The notes under the pieces: model-generated
The model's database searches: none
What the model was told of the DNA's origin: nothing
Seen by the model: the letters and a program-made list of their open reading frames with translations, nothing else
NCBI RefSeq assembly: GCF_910592395.1
Contig: NC_088321.1
Coordinates: 8,434,001 to 8,498,000 of the forward strand
Direction: 5' to 3'
DNA: 64,000 nt
From: Lineus longissimus
Taxonomy: Eukaryota; Nemertea; Pilidiophora; Heteronemertea; Lineidae
Program-made: the position numbers and the translations under genes
Part shown: positions 1-9,849 of the stretch, piece by piece
Numbering within the stretch: position 1 is the first letter of the stretch
How the letters are laid out: every line of letters starts with the position of its first letter

Positions 1-241
1 TTTCAGATAGACAATGATACGAGGAGTAGGTGTAGGTGTAGGTAGTTGAAAGTTTTTGGAGCTCCTGAATTTTCGAACTTTACAACGATTTTACGTGCAC
101 AAACTAGTCTTTCAGGGGTCTCATAAATCAACTAAGGAACAGCACGTTTGGAATATCTTGGCTTCAGTCGGTTAACGTGTTGTTATTCTGTGAAAAAGGC
201 GGACTTAATCACTGTCGTTGGTGAGTTGGGAATATAACAAG

Positions 242-1285
242 ATGGCGTCGATCAAAGACCAAACACAAAGCACGACAAAGCATGCACCCGTACGCGCAAA
301 TAAGCGTGGTCGGTCTAAGACCCTGTGTGAAACAGACATAGGGTCGCTTCTAAAATGGCGAAAGGTGTCAGGTGAAAGTGATATGACGGTCCTTGCCGAT
401 GTGAGTGTTTGTGGAGCTGTAGGCTGTTCTGACGTTACCGGTTCTTCAGATGATGTTTCATCACCAGTGCCCTCCTGTATTAACGCCGCCGGGGGGTCTT
501 CACCGATTCGTGCAACGGCTGCGACAAAGACGCCGAAAAACCCAGGTCAGAAAACGTTCAGTAACAAGGACATTATGAATGCTATACTTAACCTTACGGG
601 CAACGTCAATGATATAGAGAGAAAGCTTACGGACCAGATTAATACGCTTGAGCGGACAATTGAGGAATCTGTGTTACGCAAGGTGAACGACATCGTTAGT
701 GAGAAAGTAAAAGTGGAAGTGGCAGAAGTGAAAGCTCAGGTGGCTGCTCTTAGAAGAAAGTCGGATGACTCCGCGGAGTTTTTGAATATTGTGATTCGAA
801 ATCTACAGGAGGGAAAGAATGAAAATGTCGCAAACAAGACACAAGCCCTTTTGCGGGAAGGGCTAAAGCTGAAGGACTTGTCTTTTCAAAAAGTCGAACG
901 CAAACGCTCATACAATGACCGCCCAGGCCTGATTATTGCCACGTGCCGGTCGTATGAGGACAAATCTCTGATAATGGACGCTAAACAATCGCTTAAGGAG
1001 TGTCGTCAGTACAGTAATGTGTATATTTCGAACGATAAGCCTCTGTCACAGAGAATCGCCGAGAATAATATACGGACAATTGTGAAAAATCTCCCAGGCG
1101 CTGGCGACGTGCTTGAGGTCAAAGGCTCGCGAGTGGTCGCCAAGCAACAGAAATATGTCCCCAACGAGAATAATCGAAACGATAAAATGAATAGCCGAAA
1201 TCGACCTCAGGGTAACCAAACAGTAACACGAAACACGAACAACCGCCAGGAAGGATATAACCGTGGAGCGAATGCAAACCGCTAG
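242..1285 (+). CDS. LINE-A ORF1 protein (coiled coil plus RNA-binding-like domain)
   Basis: An ORF of 347 aa. The start is taken at the ATG at 242 because the frame upstream opens only with TTG. The N-terminal ~100 residues are Ser/Thr/Lys-rich. Residues ~105-180 are heptad-rich (DIMNAILNLTGNVNDIERKL onward) and likely form a coiled coil. Residues ~185-290 resemble the RRM-like/C-terminal part of LINE ORF1 proteins (VIRNLQEG, then basic KVERKRSYNDRPG, then SNDKPLSQRIAENN). The tail is Asn/Arg-rich. In known LINEs such proteins bind the element RNA as a nucleic-acid chaperone; that role is inferred here. It ends 63 bp before ORF2. Confidence 0.7.
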   Translation: MASIKDQTQSTTKHAPVRANKRGRSKTLCETDIGSLLKWRKVSGESDMTVLADVSVCGAVGCSDVTGSSDDVSSPVPSCINAAGGSSPIRATAATKTPKNPGQKTFSNKDIMNAILNLTGNVNDIERKLTDQINTLERTIEESVLRKVNDIVSEKVKVEVAEVKAQVAALRRKSDDSAEFLNIVIRNLQEGKNENVANKTQALLREGLKLKDLSFQKVERKRSYNDRPGLIIATCRSYEDKSLIMDAKQSLKECRQYSNVYISNDKPLSQRIAENNIRTIVKNLPGAGDVLEVKGSRVVAKQQKYVPNENNRNDKMNSRNRPQGNQTVTRNTNNRQEGYNRGANANR

Positions 1286-1348
1286 GATGACGCAATGTGT
1301 CGAGACAACTCCGCTTGAGAACATGCAGTCAGGGATGGCCACTCATTT

Positions 1349-4222
1349 ATGTTGCTGAACGCTCGTAGTCTAAAAACTGTAAATCGGTCGAAAAATAAGC
1401 TGGCGCAATTCCAGCAGTTGGTGCTTTGTAATCAGTTTGATTTCGTGTGTGTTTCGGAGACTTGGTTAAACGCAGAGGTAGCAGACGGTGAAATACTGCC
1501 GCCTTCGTACACCATCCATCGAAGGGACCGCAACTCGCAGGACCAAGAACGTGGTGGCGGCGTTCTAATGGCATGTAGATCGGACATGCCGTCGTACCGT
1601 AGAACTGATCTGGAAAAAGAAAACTCAGGGATTCTTGTGTGCGAGGTCAAACCAGATTCTGACGAGCCTTTTGCTCTTATTGTGTGCTATAATCCACCGG
1701 ATAATGTCGATGAGCAGATGGCGTTCCTGGGGGACCTCAGGGACGTTCTCAAAAGTTGTGAGGGAGAATTCAGCAATATTTGTCTCTCAGGCGACCTAAA
1801 CATTCCGAGCATCAATTGGGACACTGTGTCTAGTGTCAATGGCTCTCATGTGTCTGGGGAGTTTTGTAATATCGTGAACGATTTCTCGTTAACACAGCTC
1901 GTCCTCAACCCTACTCATAAGCATGGAAACATACTCGACTTAATCCTGACAAATCAACCAGAGCGATTCAGTGATATGGAAACATGGCCAGGAATGTACG
2001 ATTCTGATCATTTTCCCGTAGTGTCGAATTTCCGTACTAGAATGCCCCGTCGTGTTGGAATTTCGCGCGTTGTTTATGACTTTACGCGTGCGGACTACAC
2101 AGGTCTAAGGTCATTCCTTTGTGACGAGCTTGGTCCCAACTCTGATTTCTGTTTGCAAAATGGCCAGGACGGCATTGACAATTTGTGGTCAGAGTGGCTA
2201 GGTGTGTATAACACTGGATTAGACCGCTTTATTCCGCGGAAAACTATTCGTGACAAAAGCTATCCGCCATGGATTGACCGCGAAGTGAGACGCATGTCAA
2301 CAAAAGTGAATGCTGCCCGCCGCTGCGCAAAAAACAGGAACAGTGACTCTGGTTGGAGGAAATACCGGCGCCTGCGCAATGAACTCAGAAATTTGACCCG
2401 TGACAAATACAAAGCGAATGTAAACAATCTTGGATCAGAAGTGCGTAGAAACCCAAAACGTTTTTGGAACTTCTATCACGCAAAAACCAAATCAAACTCT
2501 GTACCAGAGACAGCGAAGCTGGGCAATGAGTCTTTTGTGACTCCTCTGCGCAAGGCAAATGCCTTCAATGGTTATTTTTATTCCAATTTTTCTCATCACA
2601 ACGACTTGAGAAAACCTGATGTTACTATGTATGATAATTATAACCTTGATTCTGTTAACTTTACAGCAGTTGAGGTGAAATCGGTATTAAACAGGCTGGA
2701 CAAGACTAAGGCCTGTGGGCCTGACAGGGTCTCTAATCGTGTTCTGAGGGAGTGTGCCTCTACACTGTGTTCTTCACTCGCATTTTTATTCAACGTTTCA
2801 ATGCAGACAGGTGTTTTACCAAACGATTGGAAAATCGCTAACGTTGTGCCTGTGTACAAGAAGGGAGACAAGCATTTGATTTCAAATTATAGACCCGTGT
2901 CTCTCCTACCTGTGGTTTCTAAAGTAATGGAACGTTGCATTTATAACAGTATCTATCCAGTCTTAAGTCCGTCAGTCTATAAAGGCCAGCATGGCTTCTG
3001 TAACAGGCGGTCAACGGCCACTCAGCTTGTTCAGTTCCAGCATAGACTGGGCCAGGTCTTAGATAGTGGGGGTCAAACTGATGTTATATATTTGGATTTT
3101 GCTAAAGCTTTCGATTCCGTTCCCCATTGCCTCTTATTACATAAGATTCGTTCCTTTGGAATCTGTGGACGTCTTCTGAGTTGGTTAACGTCGTATCTTA
3201 CAAATAGGAAGCAGAGAGTTGTGATTAATGGCTCGGAGTCATCACTTTTAGATGTACTATCTGGTGTGCCGCAAGGGTCAATTTTAGGCCCTCTTTTATT
3301 CTTTTTGTACGTAAATGATATTGCTGAGGTCGTTAGTGACGGTACTGCCATGGATCTTTTTGCTGATGATTCCAAAATGTGTAGGGAGATAGAGTCTGTA
3401 ACCGACTGTCTGCTACTTCAGACCGACTTTGATAAATTGTACGCTTGGAGTAAACGGTGGGGCGTGACATTTAGCCCAAGCAAATGCATGGTCATGAGTG
3501 TTACTAGGAAGTTAAATCCGACACACTTCTTTTACAATATCAATGGTTTTGCATTGTCTCGGGTTGATAAATTCAAGGATCTTGGTATTGTCTTTTCTTC
3601 GGACCTGTCATGGTCATCTCATGTCAATGGTATTGCAAGCAGTGCAAGTAGAATGTGGGGTATGATCAGGCGTGTATGCGGGCGTACTGCAGACGTTAAT
3701 TTGAATATCATGTTGTATAAATCACTTGTGCGTAGTCGCCTTGAATATGGTACGGTGGTATTCGACACACATGTGCGACGTGATCTTGAAACTTTAGAGC
3801 GTGTCCAGCGGAGGGTGACTCGTCACATTTTAGGCCCTGATATGCCATATGTGGAGCGTCTGCGAGTGTTGTCTCTGCTGCCCCTGTCGTACCGTCGGGA
3901 AATCAAGGATCTAGTTTTTATGCACGATTCTTATTATAATGTCCTGGATTTTAATGCACGTTTTTATATAACCCCGGCTGTAAGGGGCGACGGTTTACGA
4001 CTGGCGCAGCCGAGATTCCACTCGGAGACGTTCGGTGCCTCATACTGGGTGAGGACACCGAAGCTGTGGAACAGCCTCCCGGTCCAATTACATAATTTGA
4101 AAAAAATGCATTTTAAATCGTCCCTTAATGTTTATTATTTTGACAGGTTGGATCGTTTGGATGTCGACGACATGTGCACTTTCGTCACTTTCTGCCGTTG
4201 TGCAAACTGTCGGCCCACTTAG
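1349..4222 (+). CDS. LINE-A ORF2: APE endonuclease and reverse transcriptase
   Basis: An intact 957-aa ORF. The N-terminal third is an apurinic-like endonuclease, with LLNARSL at the start, SETWL, GDLNIPSINWD (about 1789-1821) and YDSDHFPV (about 2000-2023). A linker follows, then a non-LTR reverse transcriptase with GPDRVSNRVL, NYRPVSLLPVVSKVMER, YLDFAKAFDSV, VPQGSILGP (about 3268-3294) and the catalytic FADD (about 3358-3369). The C-terminus is a short Cys-containing tail. All catalytic signatures are present and there is no internal stop, so the protein could be functional. It would nick the target and prime reverse transcription of its own RNA. No 2A-type motif is seen in this LINE, unlike the second one in the window. 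Confidence 0.9.
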   Translation: MLLNARSLKTVNRSKNKLAQFQQLVLCNQFDFVCVSETWLNAEVADGEILPPSYTIHRRDRNSQDQERGGGVLMACRSDMPSYRRTDLEKENSGILVCEVKPDSDEPFALIVCYNPPDNVDEQMAFLGDLRDVLKSCEGEFSNICLSGDLNIPSINWDTVSSVNGSHVSGEFCNIVNDFSLTQLVLNPTHKHGNILDLILTNQPERFSDMETWPGMYDSDHFPVVSNFRTRMPRRVGISRVVYDFTRADYTGLRSFLCDELGPNSDFCLQNGQDGIDNLWSEWLGVYNTGLDRFIPRKTIRDKSYPPWIDREVRRMSTKVNAARRCAKNRNSDSGWRKYRRLRNELRNLTRDKYKANVNNLGSEVRRNPKRFWNFYHAKTKSNSVPETAKLGNESFVTPLRKANAFNGYFYSNFSHHNDLRKPDVTMYDNYNLDSVNFTAVEVKSVLNRLDKTKACGPDRVSNRVLRECASTLCSSLAFLFNVSMQTGVLPNDWKIANVVPVYKKGDKHLISNYRPVSLLPVVSKVMERCIYNSIYPVLSPSVYKGQHGFCNRRSTATQLVQFQHRLGQVLDSGGQTDVIYLDFAKAFDSVPHCLLLHKIRSFGICGRLLSWLTSYLTNRKQRVVINGSESSLLDVLSGVPQGSILGPLLFFLYVNDIAEVVSDGTAMDLFADDSKMCREIESVTDCLLLQTDFDKLYAWSKRWGVTFSPSKCMVMSVTRKLNPTHFFYNINGFALSRVDKFKDLGIVFSSDLSWSSHVNGIASSASRMWGMIRRVCGRTADVNLNIMLYKSLVRSRLEYGTVVFDTHVRRDLETLERVQRRVTRHILGPDMPYVERLRVLSLLPLSYRREIKDLVFMHDSYYNVLDFNARFYITPAVRGDGLRLAQPRFHSETFGASYWVRTPKLWNSLPVQLHNLKKMHFKSSLNVYYFDRLDRLDVDDMCTFVTFCRCANCRPT

Positions 4223-4401
4223 TGCGCATGTCGCCGGCACCCCGACGACACAACCCATATTATCTGGTGCCATATAATAGGTCTCGACCTACATGGTTAC
4301 CAGTGTAATGCATGTACGTTTTATTTTGTTCATAATCCAATGTCTTGTCATGTTATATCAAATATTGTACATGTATTTTACACGAATAAATAAATTAATG
4401 T

Positions 4402-6976
4402 GCACAGTTTCTCTGGCGCTAAAGGAAAGTCATTGTGCGAATCGTGTAGACAAGTAGGATATTCGAGGTCCACCTCTAGTACGTATCCTGTAGTGCTATC
4501 GTCTGACAAAGACAAAACATCAAATTCGTTCGGGTCGTCAACCTCGATCCAGCGATAGTTTCCGTGCGGTAAATCTTGACTGAGGGAGTAGCCGTAGAGA
4601 TTCGTCGCGTCGAGGGCAAATATCTGCGCGCCACTCTTCTTGTCTGCTTCTCCTGAAAATACCCCCTTCTCTTCAACATCATCATCATCGTCAACAGATA
4701 TGTGGGCCCGTCGTTGGAAAATGGAAGCGACACCTCCACGAATGCCTTTTTTGACAAACAGATATTGCTCCAGGTCTTCTATCAAGTCTATATGAACTCT
4801 TGTCATTTTGAGCATGGCATCGAATGTCATGTGAGGGGCCGATATATATTTTACTGGATCTAATTGAAAATGTTTCATGGACATGGCACGAAATTTCTCA
4901 AAACAATCGGCTAGTAGTAAAACGTCTGTTTGGAGATAGACTACAAGATAATCACCAAGGGTCTTGCAGTTCATTGTTCGCCATACCTTTGTTGCATGCT
5001 AGTAATCCTCCGATGAAATGGGTTGTTTTTTCAGCGAATCGAAAAATGCCTCGACCGGCGGAAGCTGCCTCTCTTGAAGTTTTGATGGTCTGTCCAGATA
5101 TTCGTAGCAAAAGACACCCTTGCGCAACAAAAGATCGTACATTTCACTCGATCCTTTCACGTATTCGGAGAGGAGAGGAAATGCGCTCCGGTTCTGCTTC
5201 ATCCCACTTTCCGGGTCTACAATAGTGCTAGTTTTGTTTTTCATCTATTCCACTAGATTTGCTAAAGACGAGGGCAAGAATTGAAAACTATCCAGGAAGA
5301 CTAACGTTTGACAATATATGGCCAAGTAGTGCTCTGTGTTTTTAGGCAATATTCGAAACTTATTCGATTCTCCATCTTGTTTTGCCAATTCCTCTACAAA
5401 AAGGTGATTGTCATATCTCGTGGCATTATGCGCCAAACAACTGATCTGTAATTCCCTTTTCGAAGCATAAGTCAAGTTGCAACGATTACAGAGCACGTAT
5501 CGCATCCGATCCGCTTGCAAGTGACAATGGTCGATGCACTTTTTCACGCCTATAGTGAATTCAATGCCACACATCTCGCAATGCTGCTGCGAGACAAACT
5601 TCTTCCAATCACGCGAAGACATATGTTCAAGACTGTCTTTTGAACAATGTAAATCGATAATGTGCGCTTCCTCGATCTTTTCATTGAGCCATTCGAGAAA
5701 TTTCTTTACACAATCGGAGCCCACGTAGGTGAAGAGGGAAGAATTGTAATCGGGATTGACGCAGAGACGTTTTCCCGCTACCGCGATGGGCATATGGCGG
5801 CTTGAACCATCACTCAGAGTTGATTCGCATGGCGTAAGACAAGTTTCAAAATCATATATTATCAGGTGCCGTCTCGCGCACATGGCTTTGAAATTGTCGA
5901 ATTTCATTTGGCCTTTCCTCGGAAAGGTGTACACTTGGCCCGTATCTAGACAACATCTTTCATGAGCACGTTTTTTACTCTTTGAGGAATAGCAGGTCAA
6001 ACACGATCTGCAAACGAATTTTTTCCCGTGGCGACCACTAGCCCCGTTTGCGATTAACCTACTCAGATTTGTGATCAGAAAAAAGATCTTGCCAGTACAA
6101 CAAGTCAATATGTTTCTCTTCCGGAATCGATCTCCTGTTTGCTGAAAGATGCAGTACTTGCAACGGTACAGCATGACGTCCTGCTGTGCCAGCAACTTCA
6201 TGACTCTCGTTCGAAAGCCAACGAAAAACGTTAATGGAGAGGTTGTTCCGTCGTTCGAAAGTGGAAATCTGACCAATGCTAGTTGGATAGGAAATATTAC
6301 TCAAATCGAGCTTCGTACGTCTTTCCCATGAATTCATGTCAAATTGCCTGTCCGATCTGATGCGACCTCCTGCCAGGCGTTCTGAGTGGGCCGCGATACA
6401 GAACAAAAAACATTTATCGTCATTTCCGTAATCAATGTTCGTCTGAATACAAGCGCGTTTATTTCTCACCGCCGAGGGTAAGAAAGGGTGTGGATGCGAA
6501 GTGCCACCCCTCAGGGGCTCAAACTGTGCCACCGTTAATCTCAACGCGTTCACATGTTCAAAAACCCAGCCCGAACCTTCGTGTAGATAGGACTCGCATT
6601 TCGAAATGATTTCTTGAAAATCTGTCTGTAACAAGTCTTTTAATTGGCTCTTATAGAAAACTTGTTTTGTATTGGTGCAAAACCAGGGTTCCGATGTGCG
6701 TTTCTCATATTGTCCCTCGATAATGGATCCATCATCTGCCACGACATCGACTTCTTTGCTGAATAGAACTTGAACCTCAAAGTGATACTTAAGAGCGTTC
6801 TTCGCGTCAGTTAGACTATCAAATTCCTGAGAAATGTGTTTATGAATAAGTCCGTTTGCCTCCCTGTGCAAAAACTTCAACAAATCATTTGCAACGTGTA
6901 TATTTGTGTGTTCCCATTGCGTTCCCAGATTGCCTCGGAATGATTTTTTTAAACAAAATTCTGCTTCCAGCGCCAT
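4402..6976 (-). pseudogene. Protein-primed DNA polymerase B (family B), broken and truncated
   Basis: It reads from ATG at 6976 down to about 4402, where LINE-A interrupts it. The order is: an N-terminal domain; Cys pairs of a zinc-binding region (CKYC, CRSC); the Exo I motif DFET (about 5853-5842); an inserted treble-clef/endonuclease-VII-like zinc module (CEMCG...DHCH...CNRC, about 5580-5478); Exo II (HNATRYDNHLF); and the start of the palm with DATNLYGYS (about 4620-4590). The gene carries one frameshift near 6085-6095 and two in-frame TAG stops (5245-5247 and 4999-5001). The downstream polymerase motifs, including the YxDTD region, are absent. Enzymes of this family replicate linear virus-like genomes from a protein primer. 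This copy cannot be functional. Confidence 0.85.
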
Positions 6977-7338
6977 TATCAGAGAGAGAAAGAGGTCCTA
7001 AAATAGACCTCGAAAATCACAAATTTTCAAGCCGTCCTGCCGCAAACGGGTATCGTCTCCGTCAACCTCTATCACTTTAATTCCTTTTTGTGTTTGCAGA
7101 TGGCCTGGTGATCACTTCGGGCAACTATTTCTGACTTAGTATGCAACAGACCTGCAAATAGGGCATTCGTTTTCGTGCAATGCTTTCAATAGATCTCCGT
7201 GGCAGCGCTCTGGTTTGCACCAACAGCCCATAACTGCATGCGACAATTTGTGAATGTAACGGAGAAGATTTCTCCGCCGTATGTAAGCTTACTCGTTATA
7301 AAACCTCAAAGAGCGTTCTCGGCTGGTATTTTCGTCAA

Positions 7339-7644
7339 TTATGTACGGATTCTGCCATCCCTGATGGCTTGAAATAAGCGTTTCTGACATTTGCGTTGTT
7401 CTTCTGCAGTCATATTCGTATTATTCGTGCCACAGCGCAATATCTCCGAATCTCCCATATAATGCGTCAAATTTCGTCCGATGTACACGTGTCGACGAGA
7501 TGCTAACAGCCACTCTTCGAGATTTCGAAAGCCCATATTACTTAAATTGAGCGAAGAGATATTAATAACACGCCGCATGATGTTTGAATATAAAGCTTTG
7601 ATGAAATCCGACGGATTTAGGCGTCTGGTGTGCAAAAAGGACAT
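7339..7644 (-). CDS. Small protein resembling the start of DUF4326
   Basis: A 101-aa ORF starting at ATG 7644 and overlapping the end of the upstream ORF by 28 bp, as is common in compact viral gene sets. The segment GFRNLEEWLLASRRHVYIGR resembles the LEEW...HVYIGR opening of the DUF4326 family, which occurs in large DNA viruses, phages and related elements. The conserved Trp-x-Asn-Pro core expected a little further on is not seen, so the protein may be diverged or truncated, or the resemblance may be weak. The molecular function of the family is not known to me. It lies between PolB and an unknown ORF in the same direction. Confidence 0.4.
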   Translation of the reverse strand: MSFLHTRRLNPSDFIKALYSNIMRRVINISSLNLSNMGFRNLEEWLLASRRHVYIGRNLTHYMGDSEILRCGTNNTNMTAEEQRKCQKRLFQAIRDGRIRT

Positions 7645-8081
7645 TCGATTGCTTCTTGTTGGTTCAAATGATCACCTACGAAATGCAATTTTCTCTGAAC
7701 TTCACCGTAGGCTCTTAAAAAGTTTCGAAATTCACGCAATTTGAGTGAAATTCGGCGGCACTTGTCCAAGCTTTGTATTTCTAGCCTATTCCTTCTGGTG
7801 AAATTAACAAGCAGTCCTACTGCACGGAGCAAATAGTAATATTCTTCGTCTGAATGGTGTTGGCGCGAAAAAGCATCTGTTAACTGTTCACTCATGCACA
7901 GCATCTCTTGGGCTTGTTCTGAAGTCAGATCGATGCGGTTTTCCGCGTTGAAGTTAATAAGCGATATTTTTTGCAACCGTGCGTTGATGGGTGCTGATAT
8001 GCGGAGGGTGACACGAACACTCAACCGATACGTGTAAACGTTAATTTCTTCTCCCTCTGTGATAGAGCCCTGACGTTCCAT
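7617..8081 (-). CDS. Unknown protein of the PolB element
   Basis: An open frame of 154 aa from ATG 8081. I do not recognise it. It is largely helical in composition (LDKCRRISLKLREFRNFLRA) and carries a single C-terminal CPFC pair. There is no signal peptide or membrane segment. The 28-bp overlap with the next gene, the same strand and the position between the structural-like gene and PolB all suggest it belongs to the same virus-like transcription block. A recombination, packaging or virion role cannot be told from sequence alone. Confidence 0.45.
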   Translation of the reverse strand: MERQGSITEGEEINVYTYRLSVRVTLRISAPINARLQKISLINFNAENRIDLTSEQAQEMLCMSEQLTDAFSRQHHSDEEYYYLLRAVGLLVNFTRRNRLEIQSLDKCRRISLKLREFRNFLRAYGEVQRKLHFVGDHLNQQEAIECPFCTPDA

Positions 8082-8204
8082 CTGTCGCTTAAAAATGATT
8101 CTGTCCTGGTTTTTTTATGATTTGTGCTATTTACAAGGCCAACGGGTAATCCAGCTCTCGTCTGCCTTTCATCTAGTGGCGCCGCTGGCGTCGAATGTGT
8201 AATG

Positions 8205-9242
8205 TCACAATGACTTTACCGAATTTTTAAAATCGATTAGATTTCCCATATCGTCGCAAATGTTAATTTCTATGAATTGAAAAAACTTTGCACTCAGGGG
8301 TCTGTAGCGTATTCTTTCAAACGATTTGGAGAGATATTTGCCGTGTTCTTCCGGGCGTGTGGGTATCGTTCGTAGCAAGGGGACAAAAACGTTTCCCACT
8401 TGTGTTGGCTTTACTAAATTCGAGTGCACACTTCGAGGACATCAAATCACATTTTCGTTCCGCTACAACGCGATAAAAACGCCTCGACAGAGGGGGTAAA
8501 TTCACGGTTGCCTGATCTCCTTGTAAACTAGACGTATCATCATCATCATCATCATCATCATCCATACTTTCGTCTGACCTGCCAAAATCATCGCTTGTAA
8601 AAGTGCGATCGGTGTTCCCTCCTTCGGAACTTTTTTTGCCCACAAGAGGGCCCGCCGTCACTGGGTTTCCTTGGCCGAATGTTCCCCCAATACTGTCTTT
8701 GCCAACAGTGTGTACTGGTGTCGTTTTCTTAGCCTCAGAATTACTCTTGGGTATAATAATTTTTCCATCGACGTGAAAATATTTCGCCTTCGCAAAACCG
8801 AGCACTTCTGCTAAGTAAGTGTCCATCAAAATGGCTTCGCCGTGTCTCAGTTTTATGGCTACGTGTTGGCCCCGCGTGAGAAGAAAATCACCGCTCCACT
8901 GAACTGGTTTCTGTCTATTTAGCGCCGTTATCAAATCTTCAATTGACGAGACCCATTTTTCGCTCTGCGCGCAGGCATCAAGCAATACGGGCGCTTTGTC
9001 GGGTTCGTTTAAATCTGCCAGCGCTATCTGGTAAGTACACCTCTTAACGTTGATCTCGCTCGACCAAGAATGTGCGTAGTAGACCTCCGCGATGCCACAT
9101 TCGTATGCAAAAGGCGACATCGTGAAATCGAGCGGCTTCGCCAAAGGAATCCTAAAATTCGAACTAGTGTTGGCCGACTTCCCCTTTGTACGGGCGTATT
9201 TGAGGGGCACACGATATACGTATCTTGTTCCTGCTCCTCCAT
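8205..9242 (-). pseudogene. PolB-element-associated structural-like protein, two frameshifts
   Basis: Coding resemblance runs from ATG 9242 to 8205 but is spread over three frames. The first ~15 codons (9242 to about 9195) are in one frame and the long middle part (9210-8430) in a second. The C-terminal ~75 codons (8429-8205; LVKPTQVGNVFVPLLRTI, then FFQFIEINICDDMGN) are in a third. A protein family with an N-terminal PSN motif, a GxAEVxYxHSW block and this C-terminal block recurs next to PolB genes in virus-like elements of aquatic invertebrates; I judge this from general pattern memory. The function is unproved and a virion or attachment role is only a guess. An Asp run (about 8540-8570) sits in the middle and is encoded by an ATC trinucleotide repeat. 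Confidence 0.55.
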
Positions 9243-9313
9243 TTGGTCACGATTAAAGTAAGCTATCCTTGAAATATTCTTAGTAAATGGTAGGCGTCTA
9301 GCTATTGTCTCAG

Positions 9314-9772
9314 TTAGATTTTGACGTAGTTAGACCCTTCCTCTGGCACGAAACAGAATATATCTTGCATGGCGCGATAGGCGACAAGATCTATTTGTAA
9401 ACCCGAACGAAGGATAGAGTAACTCTTCTCTTGTGTTTTCTTTCTTTCATCAGGAGATGTGTTCTTTCTTATCAATTGTTTGCTTACTAATGATTGCAAC
9501 GAAAACAATAAAAGATCAGGTAGTGCAAAAGCTCTTTGCATCGTCTTCCAACAGGGACAGTCGACTCTACATAGGGGGCAGAGATTCCCAAAATGACAGA
9601 CACGTTCTAATACATCTTTGATCGAAGTCAAGACAAAATCTGGACATCGGCAACTCTTATTTCGCCTACTAATATAATGCATGTCTGATGCCACAGTAGA
9701 CTTTAGTGAACGGCTCCACCCCAAATCATGGGGCTTCTTTTTCAAAACATCAGAGGAGAATTGTGCTCTCAT
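9314..9772 (-). CDS. Cys-rich unknown protein of the PolB element
   Basis: A 152-aa ORF from ATG 9772. It contains a cysteine cluster (CRCPDF ... CHFGNLCPLCRVDCPCW) that could bind zinc, followed by a Leu-rich stretch (ALPDLLLFSLQSLV). I do not recognise the family. It lies between dUTPase and the structural-like gene on the same strand with small gaps, so it is most likely part of the virus-like block. No signal peptide or TM segment is clear. It is an intact frame in an otherwise damaged element, which may be chance given its small size. Confidence 0.4.
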   Translation of the reverse strand: MRAQFSSDVLKKKPHDLGWSRSLKSTVASDMHYISRRNKSCRCPDFVLTSIKDVLERVCHFGNLCPLCRVDCPCWKTMQRAFALPDLLLFSLQSLVSKQLIRKNTSPDERKKTQEKSYSILRSGLQIDLVAYRAMQDIFCFVPEEGSNYVKI

Positions 9773-9849
9773 AGTGACAACAACACAACTGTACTTTGAG
9801 CGTTACATTTGGATGGTCCGTTTTTATCACAAGCTCATTTCACGGCTTC

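Larger units (their letters stand above)
1..4400 (+). mobile_element. CR1-like non-LTR retrotransposon (LINE-A), nearly full length
   Basis: Two ORFs in the same direction (ORF1 242-1285, ORF2 1349-4222) follow a leader of at least 240 bp. A short 3' UTR ends in an A/T-rich microsatellite-like tail (GAATAAATAAATT) near 4395-4400, with no long poly(A). This layout is typical of the CR1/Jockey-type APE LINEs. At about 4400 the sequence changes to a minus-strand DNA polymerase B reading frame, so the LINE 3' end lies inside that gene. The 5' boundary is not visible; it may be at or left of base 1, so no target-site duplication can be scored. Both ORFs are open, which suggests a fairly recent insertion. 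Confidence 0.85.

Noticed and set aside
1046-3375. Minus-strand frames across LINE-A
   Set aside because: Shadows of ORF1/ORF2 on the plus strand; no independent motif.
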